NCBI GenBank assembly: GCA_964543545.1
Contig: CAZIYT010000004.1
Location: forward strand, 186,001-250,000
Length of the DNA stretch: 64,000 nucleotides
Source: UBA4416 sp964543545
GTDB taxonomy: Bacteria; Bacteroidota; Bacteroidia; B-17B0; Aurantibacillaceae
Direction: 5' to 3'
The notes under the pieces are model-generated. The model saw only the letters and a program-made list of their open reading frames with translations. It did not search any database and was not told where the DNA came from. Below, piece by piece: positions 44,688 to 53,617 of this stretch. The position numbers and the translations under genes are program-made. Numbering within the stretch: the first letter of the stretch is position 1; every line of letters begins with the position of its first letter.

Positions 44688-44726
44688 GTGAACGGCTATG
44701 CGGTAACGCTGATTTATAAGAAATAA
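44688..44726 (+). pseudogene. Remnant copy of the ispF 3' end
   Basis: The 37 bases at 44688-44724 match 43546-43582, the last codons of ispF, at 35 positions; in frame they encode VNGYAVTLIYKK followed by a stop, against VNAYAVALIYKK in ispF. No upstream ispF sequence is visible beyond a weak lead-in (GAGITK). The copy is 24 bases after the stop of the DUF6340-like gene. It looks like a relic of a duplication or an integration at the gene end. Confidence 0.8.
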
Positions 44727-44907
44727 ATAATCTTTTGGGGCTGTAACAAAATGCGATGCCGGGCCGTCCCAGCCTTTGAATCGTATCATCAGGATGACAC
44801 GGATTTATACGGGCTGTCAGGCGGGCATGTTAACACTATTTAAGAGGTTTTGGCCCTTTAATTTGCTGTATTTCGGCTAAAAGTGTAAATTCGTCGTTCT
44901 TAACAAA

Positions 44908-45660
44908 ATGAGCCAGTTACAACAGATCGATAAGCAAAAAGTGCCTCAGCACATCGCCATTATTATGGATGGAAACGGGCGCTGGGCCAAGCAGCAGGGA
45001 GAGAACCGGATCTTTGGCCATTACGAAGGGGTGAACTCGGTAAGGGATGTGGTAGAGGCTGCCGGCGAAGCCGGTGTGAAATACGTGACCCTCTATGCCT
45101 TCAGCACCGAAAACTGGAACAGGCCTAAAGAAGAGGTGGACGCCCTGATGGAGCTGCTGGTATCTACCATCAGCATGGAAACCCCGGAGCTCAATAAGAA
45201 AAATGTATCGCTCATGGCCATCGGCAATTTGAAAAGCCTGCCACCGGCCTGCCTCGAAGAGCTGAATGAATCCATTGATATTACCTCAAAAAATACCGGC
45301 TTAAAGCTGATCCTGGCCCTGAGCTATTCCGCCAAATGGGAACTGACAGAGGCCGTGAAGCAGATCGCCGCCGATGTGAGCAGCGGAGCCCTCAGCATCG
45401 ACGCTATTTCCGAAGAAACGATCCAGTCAAAGCTTTGTACCCATACCATTCCTGATCCGGAATTGATGATCCGTACCAGCGGAGAGCACCGCATCAGCAA
45501 TTTTTTATTATGGCAGCTGGCTTATGCCGAGTTTTATTTTACAGAAAAGCTCTGGCCTGAGTTCCGGAAAGAAGACCTGTTTAGCGCCATTTTAAATTAC
45601 CAGAACCGCGAAAGACGCTTCGGTAAAACCAGTGAGCAAATTCTCAACACCAATAAATAG
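44908..45660 (+). CDS. uppS: Undecaprenyl diphosphate synthase (isoprenyl transferase)
   Basis: Condenses IPP units in cis onto farnesyl diphosphate to make the C55 carrier for peptidoglycan. It has 250 residues. HIAIIMDGNGRWAKQQGENRIFGH contains the catalytic Asp and pyrophosphate loop; YVTLYAFSTENWNRP, LALSYSAKWEL and IRTSGEHRISNFLLWQLAYAEFYF are the remaining family blocks. It leads into bamA 97 bases later, the usual Bacteroidota order. Confidence 0.96.
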   Translation: MSQLQQIDKQKVPQHIAIIMDGNGRWAKQQGENRIFGHYEGVNSVRDVVEAAGEAGVKYVTLYAFSTENWNRPKEEVDALMELLVSTISMETPELNKKNVSLMAIGNLKSLPPACLEELNESIDITSKNTGLKLILALSYSAKWELTEAVKQIAADVSSGALSIDAISEETIQSKLCTHTIPDPELMIRTSGEHRISNFLLWQLAYAEFYFTEKLWPEFRKEDLFSAILNYQNRERRFGKTSEQILNTNK

Positions 45661-45757
45661 CAGTTTTACAAACTCATAAACAGATCATTAATAAAGCTGC
45701 TATACCATCACCATGCCCTGTGACACATTATGGCTACAAAGAACACTAAAAAGACAA

Positions 45758-48334
45758 ATGAAATTGATTAAGCTCCCCTTCCTGTGTCTTTTGCTGATGC
45801 TGAGTCATGTTGGCTTCTCGCAGATCCTGCTGGAATCGTCGCAAACTTCCGACCCTATCGACTGGGCTAAACCTAAGGAGTATACGCTGGCGGCCGTAGA
45901 GGTCGAGTGCTCGCAATACACCGATAAGAATATTGTGCGCTTGCTGTCGGGCCTGACACCGGGCGATAAGATCCAGATTCCGGGCGATAAAATTTCGGAG
46001 GCTATCAAAAACCTCTGGAAGCAAAGCCTGTTTGAGGACGTGAAAGTATACCTCGTGAAAGTAATCGGCAGCGAGGCTTTCCTGAAAATAAGCGTGACGG
46101 AAAAACCAAGGTTGTACGGCTTCTCCTTTACGGGCAGTGTGAAGAAGAACGATGCCGACGACATCAGGGCCAAGATCCGCTTTGTACGTGAAAAGGTGGT
46201 GACCGATTACACGCTCGGCTACATCAAAAACATTGTGAAGGACTATTATGTGAATAAGGGCTTTTTTAATGCGGAGGTCACTATTACCACCACACCGGAA
46301 AAAAGCACCAAGACCCCGCATGTCAACGTTTTCATCAATGTAAAAAAAGGCAAGAAGGTAAGGATCAAAAATCTGAACTTCTATGGCAATACGGTAGTGA
46401 AGAACTGGAAGCTGAGAAAGGATATGAAGGACAGCAAGCCTTTCCGTTTGTATAATCCGTTCAATTCCGGCAAATACCTCGAGGATAACCTTGAGAAAGA
46501 CATGCCGAGCATTATTACCAAATACAATAGCAGGGGCTACCGCGATGCCCGTATTAAAAAAGATACGGTGTATTTTGTGAAGAAGAACCGCGTCAACATC
46601 GACATCTACATCGAGGAGGGAAATAAGTATTATTTCGGCAGTATCAAGTGGTTGGGTAATGCCAAGTACAGGAGCGGGCAGCTCGATACCATCCTCAATA
46701 TCAAAAAAGGCGATATTTTCGATCAGAGCCTGCTGGAGCAAAAGCTGTTCATGAACCCGAACGGGTATGATATTACCTCGCTTTACATGGATGACGGCCA
46801 CCTGTTCTTTAATGTTACCCCACAGGAAGTCAATATCCATAACGATACCATCGATTTGGAAATACACATGTATGAAGGGAAACAAGCCACCATTAATAAG
46901 GTGACTGTGCTGGGGAATTCGAAAACGAATGACCATGTGATTTACCGTGAGATCCGTACAAGACCGGGGCAGTTGTTCCGTAAGTCTGATATTATCCGTA
47001 CACAGCGTGAGCTGAGCCAGCTGGGTTATTTTGACCCGGAGAAGCTGGGCGTAACGCCTACGCCGAATATGGCAGACGGAACCGTGGACATTGAATACCG
47101 CGTGGAAGAAAAACCATCGGACCAGGTGGAGCTTTCGGGCGGCTGGGGCGGTGGCCGCGTGGTAGGTACGCTGGGCCTGTCGTTCAACAATTTCTCGATG
47201 CGTAACATCTTCAAGCCTTCTTCCTGGAGTCCTTTACCAACGGGCGACGGTCAGAAATTCAGCATCAGGGCGCAAACCAACGGTGTGTACTACCAATCTT
47301 ACAACATCTCCTTTACGGAGCCCTGGCTGGGAGGCAAAAAACCAAATTCCCTGTCGGTATCGGCATTCCACTCCCTGTTTAACCAAACCGGTGAAAAGAA
47401 ATACAGCAAAGATGCAGAAGGCAACAAAATATTGAACCCTAACCGCAGTACGCTTTCCATTACCGGTGGTTCGGTAGGCTTTGGTAAGCGCCTGAAAAAA
47501 CCGGATGACTTTTTCTCTATGCTCACCGAGCTGAGCTACAACTATTACGAGCTTAATAATTACTACGGTGTGTTTACCTTCAGCGATGGCTACTCCAACG
47601 ATTTCAATGGTAAGATCAACATCAGCCGAAATAGTGTGGATGCGCCGATCTTCCCTAAGAACGGTTCCAATTTCTCACTCACAGGGCAGTTCACGCCGCC
47701 TTATTCCTTGTTCAACGGGAAGAATTATGAAACGGCTACCGATGCAGAGCGCTTTAAATTCATCGAATACCAGAAGTATAAATTCACGGCAGAATGGTTT
47801 ACGCAGCTCACGCACTATAAGCCGAAAGGCGAAGGAAAAGAAGCGCGCAACCTGGTGCTCCGTACCAAGATCGGTTATGGTATCCTCGGAATGTATAACA
47901 AGAAAGTAGGTGTTTCTCCGTTTGAGCGATACTACATGGGTGGCAGCGGCCTCAGCGGCTACCAGAACTTTGTGGCCCGTGAGATCATTGCCCTGCGTGG
48001 TTATTCCGACAACTCGGTATCGAGCGCTAACGGTGATCCTATTGCCGCACGTTATACCATGGAGTTGCGTTACCCGATCTCCCTGAACCCCCAGGCTACC
48101 ATCTTCATCCTGGGCTTTGCGGAGGCAGGAAATACCTGGGCCAAATACAAGGATTTCAATCCTTTCCAGGTGAAGCGCAGCGCAGGTTTCGGCCTTCGCG
48201 TGTTCCTCCCGATGTTTGGCCTGCTTGGGCTTGATTACGGCTGGGGCTTTGATAATATCCCGGGCAATCCGAGCTCCGGAAATGGCAAGGGCCAGTTCCA
48301 CTTTACACTGGGTGCGCAGTTGGGCGAGATGTAG
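45758..48334 (+). CDS. bamA: Outer-membrane protein assembly factor BamA
   Basis: Outer-membrane Omp85 insertase. The start at 45758 (MKLIKLPFLCLLLMLSHVGFSQ) gives a clean signal peptide; the frame is open to ATG 45713. The 858 residues comprise five POTRA domains (for example NIVRLLSGLTPGDKI, VRIKNLNFYGNTVVKNWKLR, INKVTVLGNSKTNDHVIYREI) and a 16-strand barrel with the conserved VEEKPSDQVELSGGWGG and VRGYxx-type loop (here ALRGYSDNSV). The last strand ends in FTLGAQLGEM. Skp-like ompH genes follow. Confidence 0.95.
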   Translation: MKLIKLPFLCLLLMLSHVGFSQILLESSQTSDPIDWAKPKEYTLAAVEVECSQYTDKNIVRLLSGLTPGDKIQIPGDKISEAIKNLWKQSLFEDVKVYLVKVIGSEAFLKISVTEKPRLYGFSFTGSVKKNDADDIRAKIRFVREKVVTDYTLGYIKNIVKDYYVNKGFFNAEVTITTTPEKSTKTPHVNVFINVKKGKKVRIKNLNFYGNTVVKNWKLRKDMKDSKPFRLYNPFNSGKYLEDNLEKDMPSIITKYNSRGYRDARIKKDTVYFVKKNRVNIDIYIEEGNKYYFGSIKWLGNAKYRSGQLDTILNIKKGDIFDQSLLEQKLFMNPNGYDITSLYMDDGHLFFNVTPQEVNIHNDTIDLEIHMYEGKQATINKVTVLGNSKTNDHVIYREIRTRPGQLFRKSDIIRTQRELSQLGYFDPEKLGVTPTPNMADGTVDIEYRVEEKPSDQVELSGGWGGGRVVGTLGLSFNNFSMRNIFKPSSWSPLPTGDGQKFSIRAQTNGVYYQSYNISFTEPWLGGKKPNSLSVSAFHSLFNQTGEKKYSKDAEGNKILNPNRSTLSITGGSVGFGKRLKKPDDFFSMLTELSYNYYELNNYYGVFTFSDGYSNDFNGKINISRNSVDAPIFPKNGSNFSLTGQFTPPYSLFNGKNYETATDAERFKFIEYQKYKFTAEWFTQLTHYKPKGEGKEARNLVLRTKIGYGILGMYNKKVGVSPFERYYMGGSGLSGYQNFVAREIIALRGYSDNSVSSANGDPIAARYTMELRYPISLNPQATIFILGFAEAGNTWAKYKDFNPFQVKRSAGFGLRVFLPMFGLLGLDYGWGFDNIPGNPSSGNGKGQFHFTLGAQLGEM

Positions 48335-48365
48335 ACTAAAAAACGTTAACTAAACAAAATATATG

Positions 48366-48373
48366 TATCTTGG
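48366..48373 (+). promoter_or_regulatory. Putative -7 box TATCTTGG upstream of ompH
   Basis: One mismatch from TATCTTTG (TAnnTTTG), 43 bases before the first ompH start. No clear -33 TTTG is seen, so this may be a weak secondary promoter inside the bamA operon. Confidence 0.35.
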
Positions 48374-48415
48374 CATACGTTATGATAAATTACGAATACA
48401 AAAACGCATCATATC

Positions 48416-48934
48416 ATGAAAAAATCAATCTTAACACTCATCGCTCTTATCGCCACAGTGAGCTTCTCTTTTGCTCAAAAAATGGGTTATGTGGACAGTG
48501 ATTATATCCTTTCAAAAATTCCTGAATACAAAGCTGCACAGGCCGAGCTTGATAAAACCTCTGTAGACTGGCAAAAAGAAATTGAGGTAAAATACGGGGA
48601 AATCGACAAGCTTTATAAGATCTACCAGGCAGAATCGGTATTACTAACCGATGATATGAAGAAAAAACGGGAGAACGAGATCATTAACAAGGAAAAAGAA
48701 GTAAAAGAGCTTCAAAAGTCACGTTTTGGCGTGGACGGAGAGCTTTTCAAAAAACGGATCGAGCTGGTAAAGCCTATCCAGGATAAGGTATATAGCGCTA
48801 TCAAGCAGGTAGCAGAACGGGGTGGTTTAGCATTTATTTTTGATAAAGCCGGGCAGGTTTCTTTACTTTATTCCAATAGTAAGTATGATAAAAGCGAAGA
48901 TGTGCTTACATTTATGGGCTATAATAAAAAATAA
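48416..48934 (+). CDS. Skp/OmpH-family periplasmic chaperone (first copy)
   Basis: Periplasmic chaperone for outer-membrane proteins on the way to BamA. The 172 residues have a signal peptide ending FSFAQ. The mature protein starts KMGYVDSDYILSKIPEYKAAQ, the Skp N-terminal strand. A long charged coiled coil follows (KENEIINKEKEVKELQKS-like segment), and a C-terminal strand GLAFIFDKAGQVSLLY closes the body domain. A second copy follows after 47 bases. Confidence 0.92.
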   Translation: MKKSILTLIALIATVSFSFAQKMGYVDSDYILSKIPEYKAAQAELDKTSVDWQKEIEVKYGEIDKLYKIYQAESVLLTDDMKKKRENEIINKEKEVKELQKSRFGVDGELFKKRIELVKPIQDKVYSAIKQVAERGGLAFIFDKAGQVSLLYSNSKYDKSEDVLTFMGYNKK

Positions 48935-48981
48935 TATAACCCCGATCGTTAAACTATAACTACAAAACAACCAAAAAAACA

Positions 48982-49590
48982 ATGAAACACTTAGTAAAAT
49001 CGATTGCAATTGTTGCCTTAACCATAGGATCAGTGACGTTTGCAAATGCTCAAAAAATTGCTCACATCAGCCTGGATTCCTTAATCACCCTAATGCCTGA
49101 AAGCAAAACGGCACAGGATGTCGCTCAGAAATACCTGAAAGAACTCGAAACGCAGGTGGCAACGATGGAAACCGAATTACAGACTAAGTATGCGGATTAT
49201 ATGAAGAACAGGGATAGCTATTCCCCGATCGTAGCGGCTGCCAAAGAACAGGAATTACAGGACCTGAACAAGCGTATTGAAGATTTCAAAGCCCAGGCTC
49301 AGCAGGATTACCAGCGTAAATACGGTGAGCTGTCGAAACCGATTTATGACAAAGCGAAGAAAGCCATCGAAATCGTTGCTAAAGAAAACGGATACAAATA
49401 CGTGCTGGATACAAGTACCGGAAACGTTTTGTATACAGAGGCTGCTGATGACATTATCGGTTTAGTAAAGAAAAAACTGGATTCCATGCCGGCTGCTGTG
49501 ATCCCAGGATCACAAACGACAACGACTCCGAAACCGGGAACTACTGCTCCGAAACCTGCGCCAGGTGGGAAACCAGCAGGTAGCAAGTAA
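48982..49590 (+). CDS. Skp/OmpH-family periplasmic chaperone (second copy)
   Basis: A paralogue of the preceding gene, 202 residues, with a signal peptide ending TFANAQ. KIAHISLDSLITLMPESKTAQ corresponds to the Skp start, ELQDLNKRIEDFKAQAQQDYQ is the coiled coil, and GYKYVLDTSTGNVLYTE the closing strand. It differs in having a C-terminal low-complexity tail of Pro, Thr and Lys (TTTTPKPGTTAPKPAPGG). The strong palindromic terminator at 49608 ends the uppS-bamA-ompH-ompH unit. Confidence 0.92.
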   Translation: MKHLVKSIAIVALTIGSVTFANAQKIAHISLDSLITLMPESKTAQDVAQKYLKELETQVATMETELQTKYADYMKNRDSYSPIVAAAKEQELQDLNKRIEDFKAQAQQDYQRKYGELSKPIYDKAKKAIEIVAKENGYKYVLDTSTGNVLYTEAADDIIGLVKKKLDSMPAAVIPGSQTTTTPKPGTTAPKPAPGGKPAGSK

Positions 49591-49607
49591 AAAACGTAAT
49601 ACACAGC

Positions 49608-49643
49608 AAAGGCTCCGTCGCGGTATACCGCGACGGAGCCTTT
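49608..49643 (+). terminator. Perfect 36-bp palindromic terminator
   Basis: Both halves are exact reverse complements for 18 bases each (first half AAAGGCTCCGTCGCGGTA), then TTTGCTTTT follows. It lies 18 bases after the second ompH stop. Confidence 0.85.
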
Positions 49644-49710
49644 GCTTTTAACCCCTTCGTGTTAATAAGACCTTTCTTTTTCTGTTTAAAATAGTCATAA
49701 AAGCATCAAA

Positions 49711-49738
49711 TTTGGTTTACACATACAACTTATGTTTA
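49711..49738 (+). promoter_or_regulatory. Putative promoter of the PorE-like gene
   Basis: TTTG at 49711-49714 and TATGTTTA at 49731-49738, with 16 bases between, close to the TTTG/TAnnTTTG pattern. The gene starts 22 bases later. It follows a strong terminator, so a fresh promoter is expected here. Confidence 0.5.
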
Positions 49739-49759
49739 TAAGTTGATAAACCGATCGAG

Positions 49760-51895
49760 ATGCAAAAGTTCAAATTCTTCTTATTATTCTCCCTGCTCCT
49801 TACGGGTCGTGCCTTTGCGCAGGATAAAGACCTGAAGCAGGATGCTGCCTTTTGTTATGAGAACAGGGAGTTCAAATGTGCTTATGAGCTGTACGACAAG
49901 TTGAGTGCACAGAATCCGAAGAACCTGGAATACAAATACCGCCTGGGTGTTTCTTCCATCAACTATCCTGAAAAGAAGGCGAGGTCTGTCGAGATCTTCG
50001 AAGAGCTTAAAAAAGTGGATAAAAGCCCTGAGATCAATTATTACATGGGAAAAGCCTATCATATCAATTACCGCTTTGAGGAGGCCCTGACGGCTTATGA
50101 GGCTTACCTGGCGGCCATGCAGGGCGCTAAGCAAAAAGACGATGATAAGCTGCTGGTGAAAGATGCCACGCTGGGTGTGGCAAATTGCAATAACGGAAAA
50201 CTGCTCATCGGTCAGAAAGTCATTGCCGACATTAAAAACATCGGCCTGCCTATCAATACGGCTGAGCTGGAAGGCGTACCTGTGATCTCTGCCGATGAAT
50301 CGGTGATTATCTTTACCTACGCCGGCCGTAAAAGCACCGGTGGCCTGCTGAATGATGCCCTGAAGCCGGATCTGCAAGGCGGCTCTTACCACGAGGATAT
50401 TTTTATCAGCACAAGGACCAATGACTCCGTATGGTCGGAGCCGACAGGAATTGCGGCCCTCAATACAAAAGGAAATGATGCGGCGGTGGCCTTATCGCCC
50501 GACGGACAAACCTTATTCAGCTTTATCAGTAATAACGATGCCGGCGACCTGTTCATGAGCTCGCTCAATGGCATGGAGTGGACCAAGCCGGTAAGGTTAA
50601 ACAAGAATATCAATACTTCGGAGTGGGAGGGAAGCTGTTCCATTTCTTCCGACGGGCGTTTCCTCTATTTTGCATCGGAGCGTCCGGGCGGGCTTGGCGG
50701 CCGTGACCTTTATGTTTCCGAAAAAATCAATGGCGATTGGGGACCGGCCATCAACCTCGGGCCGGGCATCAATACAGAATACAATGAGGATGCGCCGTTT
50801 ATCCATCCCGATGGCATTACCCTCTTCTTTAGCTCCGAAGGCCATAAGAGCATCGGCGGTTACGATATCATGTACTCCATCAAGCAGGACAATCACTGGA
50901 TAGAGCCGCTGAGCATGGGTATTCCCCTGAATACAACGGAAGACGACCGGTTTTATGTGATCAATGCGAAAGGCGACAGGGGCTATTTTTCCTCCAACCG
51001 TGGAGGAGCCGGTGGCAAAGGCAGCCAGGATATCTATTCGGTAGAGCCGGGAATCCTGGGAGAGAAGCCTATCCTCGCCCTCCTGAAAGGCAATGTATAT
51101 GCCGATGATAAGCCGATTGACGCGAAGATCGAAGTGAGCAAAAAAGTAACGAACGAATCGGTGGGGCCATACTATGCCAATGCCAAAACGGGAAAATACC
51201 TGATGGCCCTGTCACCGGGGAATGGCTATAAGATCCATATCTCCGTGAGCGTTCCGGGTTTTGAGGCCATCGATGAGGAGATTGATGTGGAGAAGCTGCA
51301 GAAGTTTGTGGAGATCCGCAAAGACTTCTACCTGTACTCGCCGGCTTATGCCAACAAGAAAAAACAGAAATCGGTGAATGAGATCCTCGACAGCTTATTG
51401 GGTAAGGTAACCAATATCGAAGATTTCAAAAACGATGCGGTCATCAACAACATCATCGATGCTGCCACCTCCAATACGGTAGAAGTGAAGCAAAGCCTGA
51501 CGCCATGCAATGGCGGAGCGGTACCGGATTTCTCTGCCCTGAAAGGAAAGTCGCTGAACGTGCCTGAGAACTATAAAAAATTACTGGAGATCGGTGGCCT
51601 CACCTGTGCCGAAGGATTGGTATTCAAGGTACAGATCGCAGCCTATAAGCATCCGGAGAACTATAAATACGATCATCTGAAAGAATTCGGTGCGCCGGAG
51701 ATCATTAACTATCCCGACGGCATTACCCGCTTTACGCAGCTGCAGTTCCCGACACTGAAAGAAGCTGAGGTCGCGCGCCAGAAGATCATCGCCAAAGGCC
51801 AAACGGACGCCTGGATCACCACAGTGGTAAATGGAAAGCGTTATACACTGGAAGAGCTGATCCTGGTAAACTTCATGGGCAAAGCCGTGAACTAA
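49760..51895 (+). CDS. PorE-like TPR/PD40 envelope protein with C-terminal SPOR-like domain
   Basis: A 711-residue exported protein (signal peptide ending RAFAQ). Residues about 25-140 are TPR-like helices (YRLGVSSINYPEKKA, YYMGKAYHINYRFEEAL). About 160-430 form a WD40-like beta-propeller of the PD40 type (SPDGQTLFSF, SSDGRFLYFASERPGGLGGRDLY, HPDGITLFFSSEGH, GDRGYFSSNRGGAGG). A carboxypeptidase-regulatory-like domain follows (LLKGNVYADDKPIDAKIEV). PorE and its relatives then carry an OmpA peptidoglycan-binding domain; here the last 100 residues instead read FKVQIAAYKHPENYK and AWITTVVNGKRY, which looks like a SPOR domain. It may link T9SS or another outer-membrane machine to peptidoglycan, perhaps at division sites. 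Confidence 0.8.
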   Translation: MQKFKFFLLFSLLLTGRAFAQDKDLKQDAAFCYENREFKCAYELYDKLSAQNPKNLEYKYRLGVSSINYPEKKARSVEIFEELKKVDKSPEINYYMGKAYHINYRFEEALTAYEAYLAAMQGAKQKDDDKLLVKDATLGVANCNNGKLLIGQKVIADIKNIGLPINTAELEGVPVISADESVIIFTYAGRKSTGGLLNDALKPDLQGGSYHEDIFISTRTNDSVWSEPTGIAALNTKGNDAAVALSPDGQTLFSFISNNDAGDLFMSSLNGMEWTKPVRLNKNINTSEWEGSCSISSDGRFLYFASERPGGLGGRDLYVSEKINGDWGPAINLGPGINTEYNEDAPFIHPDGITLFFSSEGHKSIGGYDIMYSIKQDNHWIEPLSMGIPLNTTEDDRFYVINAKGDRGYFSSNRGGAGGKGSQDIYSVEPGILGEKPILALLKGNVYADDKPIDAKIEVSKKVTNESVGPYYANAKTGKYLMALSPGNGYKIHISVSVPGFEAIDEEIDVEKLQKFVEIRKDFYLYSPAYANKKKQKSVNEILDSLLGKVTNIEDFKNDAVINNIIDAATSNTVEVKQSLTPCNGGAVPDFSALKGKSLNVPENYKKLLEIGGLTCAEGLVFKVQIAAYKHPENYKYDHLKEFGAPEIINYPDGITRFTQLQFPTLKEAEVARQKIIAKGQTDAWITTVVNGKRYTLEELILVNFMGKAVN

Positions 51896-52032
51896 AACCA
51901 TGTTTATTCGGCATCACCGTTTCCCAATAAACTTTAATTCCAAAGTTAAGAAGTTTTAAAATCGCCCGAAGGCCGGATATTTCTTTCAGCTTCAGTGTAC
52001 CTTTGTAGAACGAAATCAACGAGGGGGAAATC

Positions 52033-52236
52033 ATGAGTAAAATTAACTGGGACGACGTTGCAGCTCTTGAATCGATCGCCAATCAGTGTATCTGGAAAGG
52101 TAAGGAAGTAGGGCAGGCCAGGGCAGCATTAAAGGCTATTTATGGCTACGACATCACTTACAGCGATGAGTGCGACGACGAAGACACAAAGAAGGCTGAG
52201 CCCGATAAAAACGATCACCGCAGGTATCAGCCCTGA
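52033..52236 (+). CDS. Small acidic protein of unknown function
   Basis: A 67-residue protein, start ATG 52033 preceded by GAGGGGGAAATC, a purine-rich ribosome site stronger than most in this window. The N-terminal half is a predicted helix (WDDVAALESIANQCIWKGK) and the C-terminal third is strongly acidic then charged (DECDDEDTKKAEPDKND). No domain is recognised. It stands alone between the PorE-like gene and convergent dnaN and has its own terminator, which supports it being real. Confidence 0.65.
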   Translation: MSKINWDDVAALESIANQCIWKGKEVGQARAALKAIYGYDITYSDECDDEDTKKAEPDKNDHRRYQP

Positions 52237-52243
52237 AAAAGAA

Positions 52244-52275
52244 AAATCCCGTCACGACTTGTCGCGACGGGATTT
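52244..52275 (+). terminator. Terminator with CACGAC-type palindrome after the small acidic gene
   Basis: Stem AAATCCCGTCACGAC / GTCGCGACGGGATTT, one mismatch, two-base centre TT, then TTTGTTAT. The core is a variant of the TCACGACnnGTCGTGA repeat. A half-copy (TCACGACATGTCGGAGA) sits at 52318-52334. Confidence 0.75.
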
Positions 52276-52356
52276 GTTATAATCGGTTTTATTGAAATTT
52301 TGTCTGCCGCCGGCTGATCACGACATGTCGGAGACTCGAAGCCAGGCGGAGTTGTA

Positions 52357-53478
52357 TTAGTTATTCAGCATCACCGGCATCACCAGCATCAGCACGTCCT
52401 CCGCAGGATTCGCCTTTTGTGTCGGAACAATGATCCCCGCACGGTTAGGAGCGCTCATCTCGATCGTTACCTCATCGCTTTCCAGGTTGGTCAGCATTTC
52501 CAGCACAAACTTCGAGTTGAACCCGATTTCCATGTCTTCACCCACATAAGTACACATCAGCGTTTCGTGTCCTTCGTTAGCGAAGTCAAGATCTTCCGCA
52601 GAAATTGTGAGCTGGCTTCCCGCAATTTTCAGGCGGATCTGGTGCGTGGCCTTATTGGCGAACACACTCACACGGCGCAGCGCACCGAGGAAAGAAGCCC
52701 TGTCAACCGTTAATTTGTTAGGGTTCTGTTTCGGGATCACCGCTTCGTAGTTAGGATATTTTCCATCGATCAGGCGGCATACCAGGTTAATGTTGCCAAA
52801 GCTGAAATAGGCATTCGTTTTATTGAATTCCACTTTCACCGCATCGTCAATACCCGCTAATAAATTCTTCAACACATTGAGCGGTTTTTTAGGCATGATG
52901 AAAGCGGCAGAAGCGCCGGCTTTGGCATCATTACGCGTGTAGCGCACGAGCTTGTGAGCATCGGTAGCCACAAAAATAGAGTTCTCATCCGTGAACTGGC
53001 AGAACACACCGCTCATCACCGGCCTCAGGTCGTCGTTGCCTGTAGCGAAAATCGTTTTGTTGATAGCGTTGCCAAGTACGTCGCTTTTAATGATCACAGA
53101 GGTAGGCGCTTCTACCTTCGGTAATTTCGGATACTCATCCCCGTTATGGCCGGTTAAGGTATAATCACCCGTTTCGGTTTTTAACTTGGCGCTGAATTTT
53201 TTAGAGTCGATGATAAAAGATACCGGCTGCTCAGGCAAATTGCTGAGTGCCTCCAGTAAGGTTTTGGCCGGGATGGCAATGCTGCCGTTCTCCGAAGACT
53301 CTACCTTAACGCTGGTAGTGATTGTTGTTTCCATATCGCTGGCGTAGAGCGTTAAGCCGCCGTTGTTCAACTCAAACAGGAAACAATCCAGGATAGGAAT
53401 GGTATTGCTTGAATTTAAAACACCGCTGATGGATTTTAAATGTTTTAAAAGAGTAGAGGATGATACTACAAAATTCAT
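52357..53478 (-). CDS. dnaN: DNA polymerase III beta subunit (sliding clamp)
   Basis: Ring-shaped processivity clamp. The start at 53478 (MNFVVSSSTLLKHLKSISG) gives the family N-terminus and 373 residues, the normal length. Three clamp domains can be traced: NSSNTIPILDCFLFEL in the first, FATGNDDLRPVMSGVF in the second, and LTISAEDLDFANEGHE in the third; the C-terminal VLMLVMPVMLNN matches the usual MPM(R/L) ending. It lies downstream of the gldF-gldG-DUF4340 genes in the same orientation, with a gap of 139 bases. Confidence 0.96.
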   Translation of the reverse strand: MNFVVSSSTLLKHLKSISGVLNSSNTIPILDCFLFELNNGGLTLYASDMETTITTSVKVESSENGSIAIPAKTLLEALSNLPEQPVSFIIDSKKFSAKLKTETGDYTLTGHNGDEYPKLPKVEAPTSVIIKSDVLGNAINKTIFATGNDDLRPVMSGVFCQFTDENSIFVATDAHKLVRYTRNDAKAGASAAFIMPKKPLNVLKNLLAGIDDAVKVEFNKTNAYFSFGNINLVCRLIDGKYPNYEAVIPKQNPNKLTVDRASFLGALRRVSVFANKATHQIRLKIAGSQLTISAEDLDFANEGHETLMCTYVGEDMEIGFNSKFVLEMLTNLESDEVTIEMSAPNRAGIIVPTQKANPAEDVLMLVMPVMLNN

Positions 53479-53617
53479 ATATAATGGCTTAGTGTGATTA
53501 ATTGAGTGCTGTGCCCCAAAGTCCTGCAAAACAAAACTGTTAAGACCTATCAAATTTAGCGATATGCTGAGAGGAAAGGTGCCTGTCTGTAGTCTATTTA
53601 TAAACTACTTTTTAACA

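Noticed and set aside
45746..46936. 396-codon minus-strand frame opposite bamA
   Set aside because: Its length reflects codon bias of the real gene; the plus-strand frame encodes clear BamA POTRA domains.
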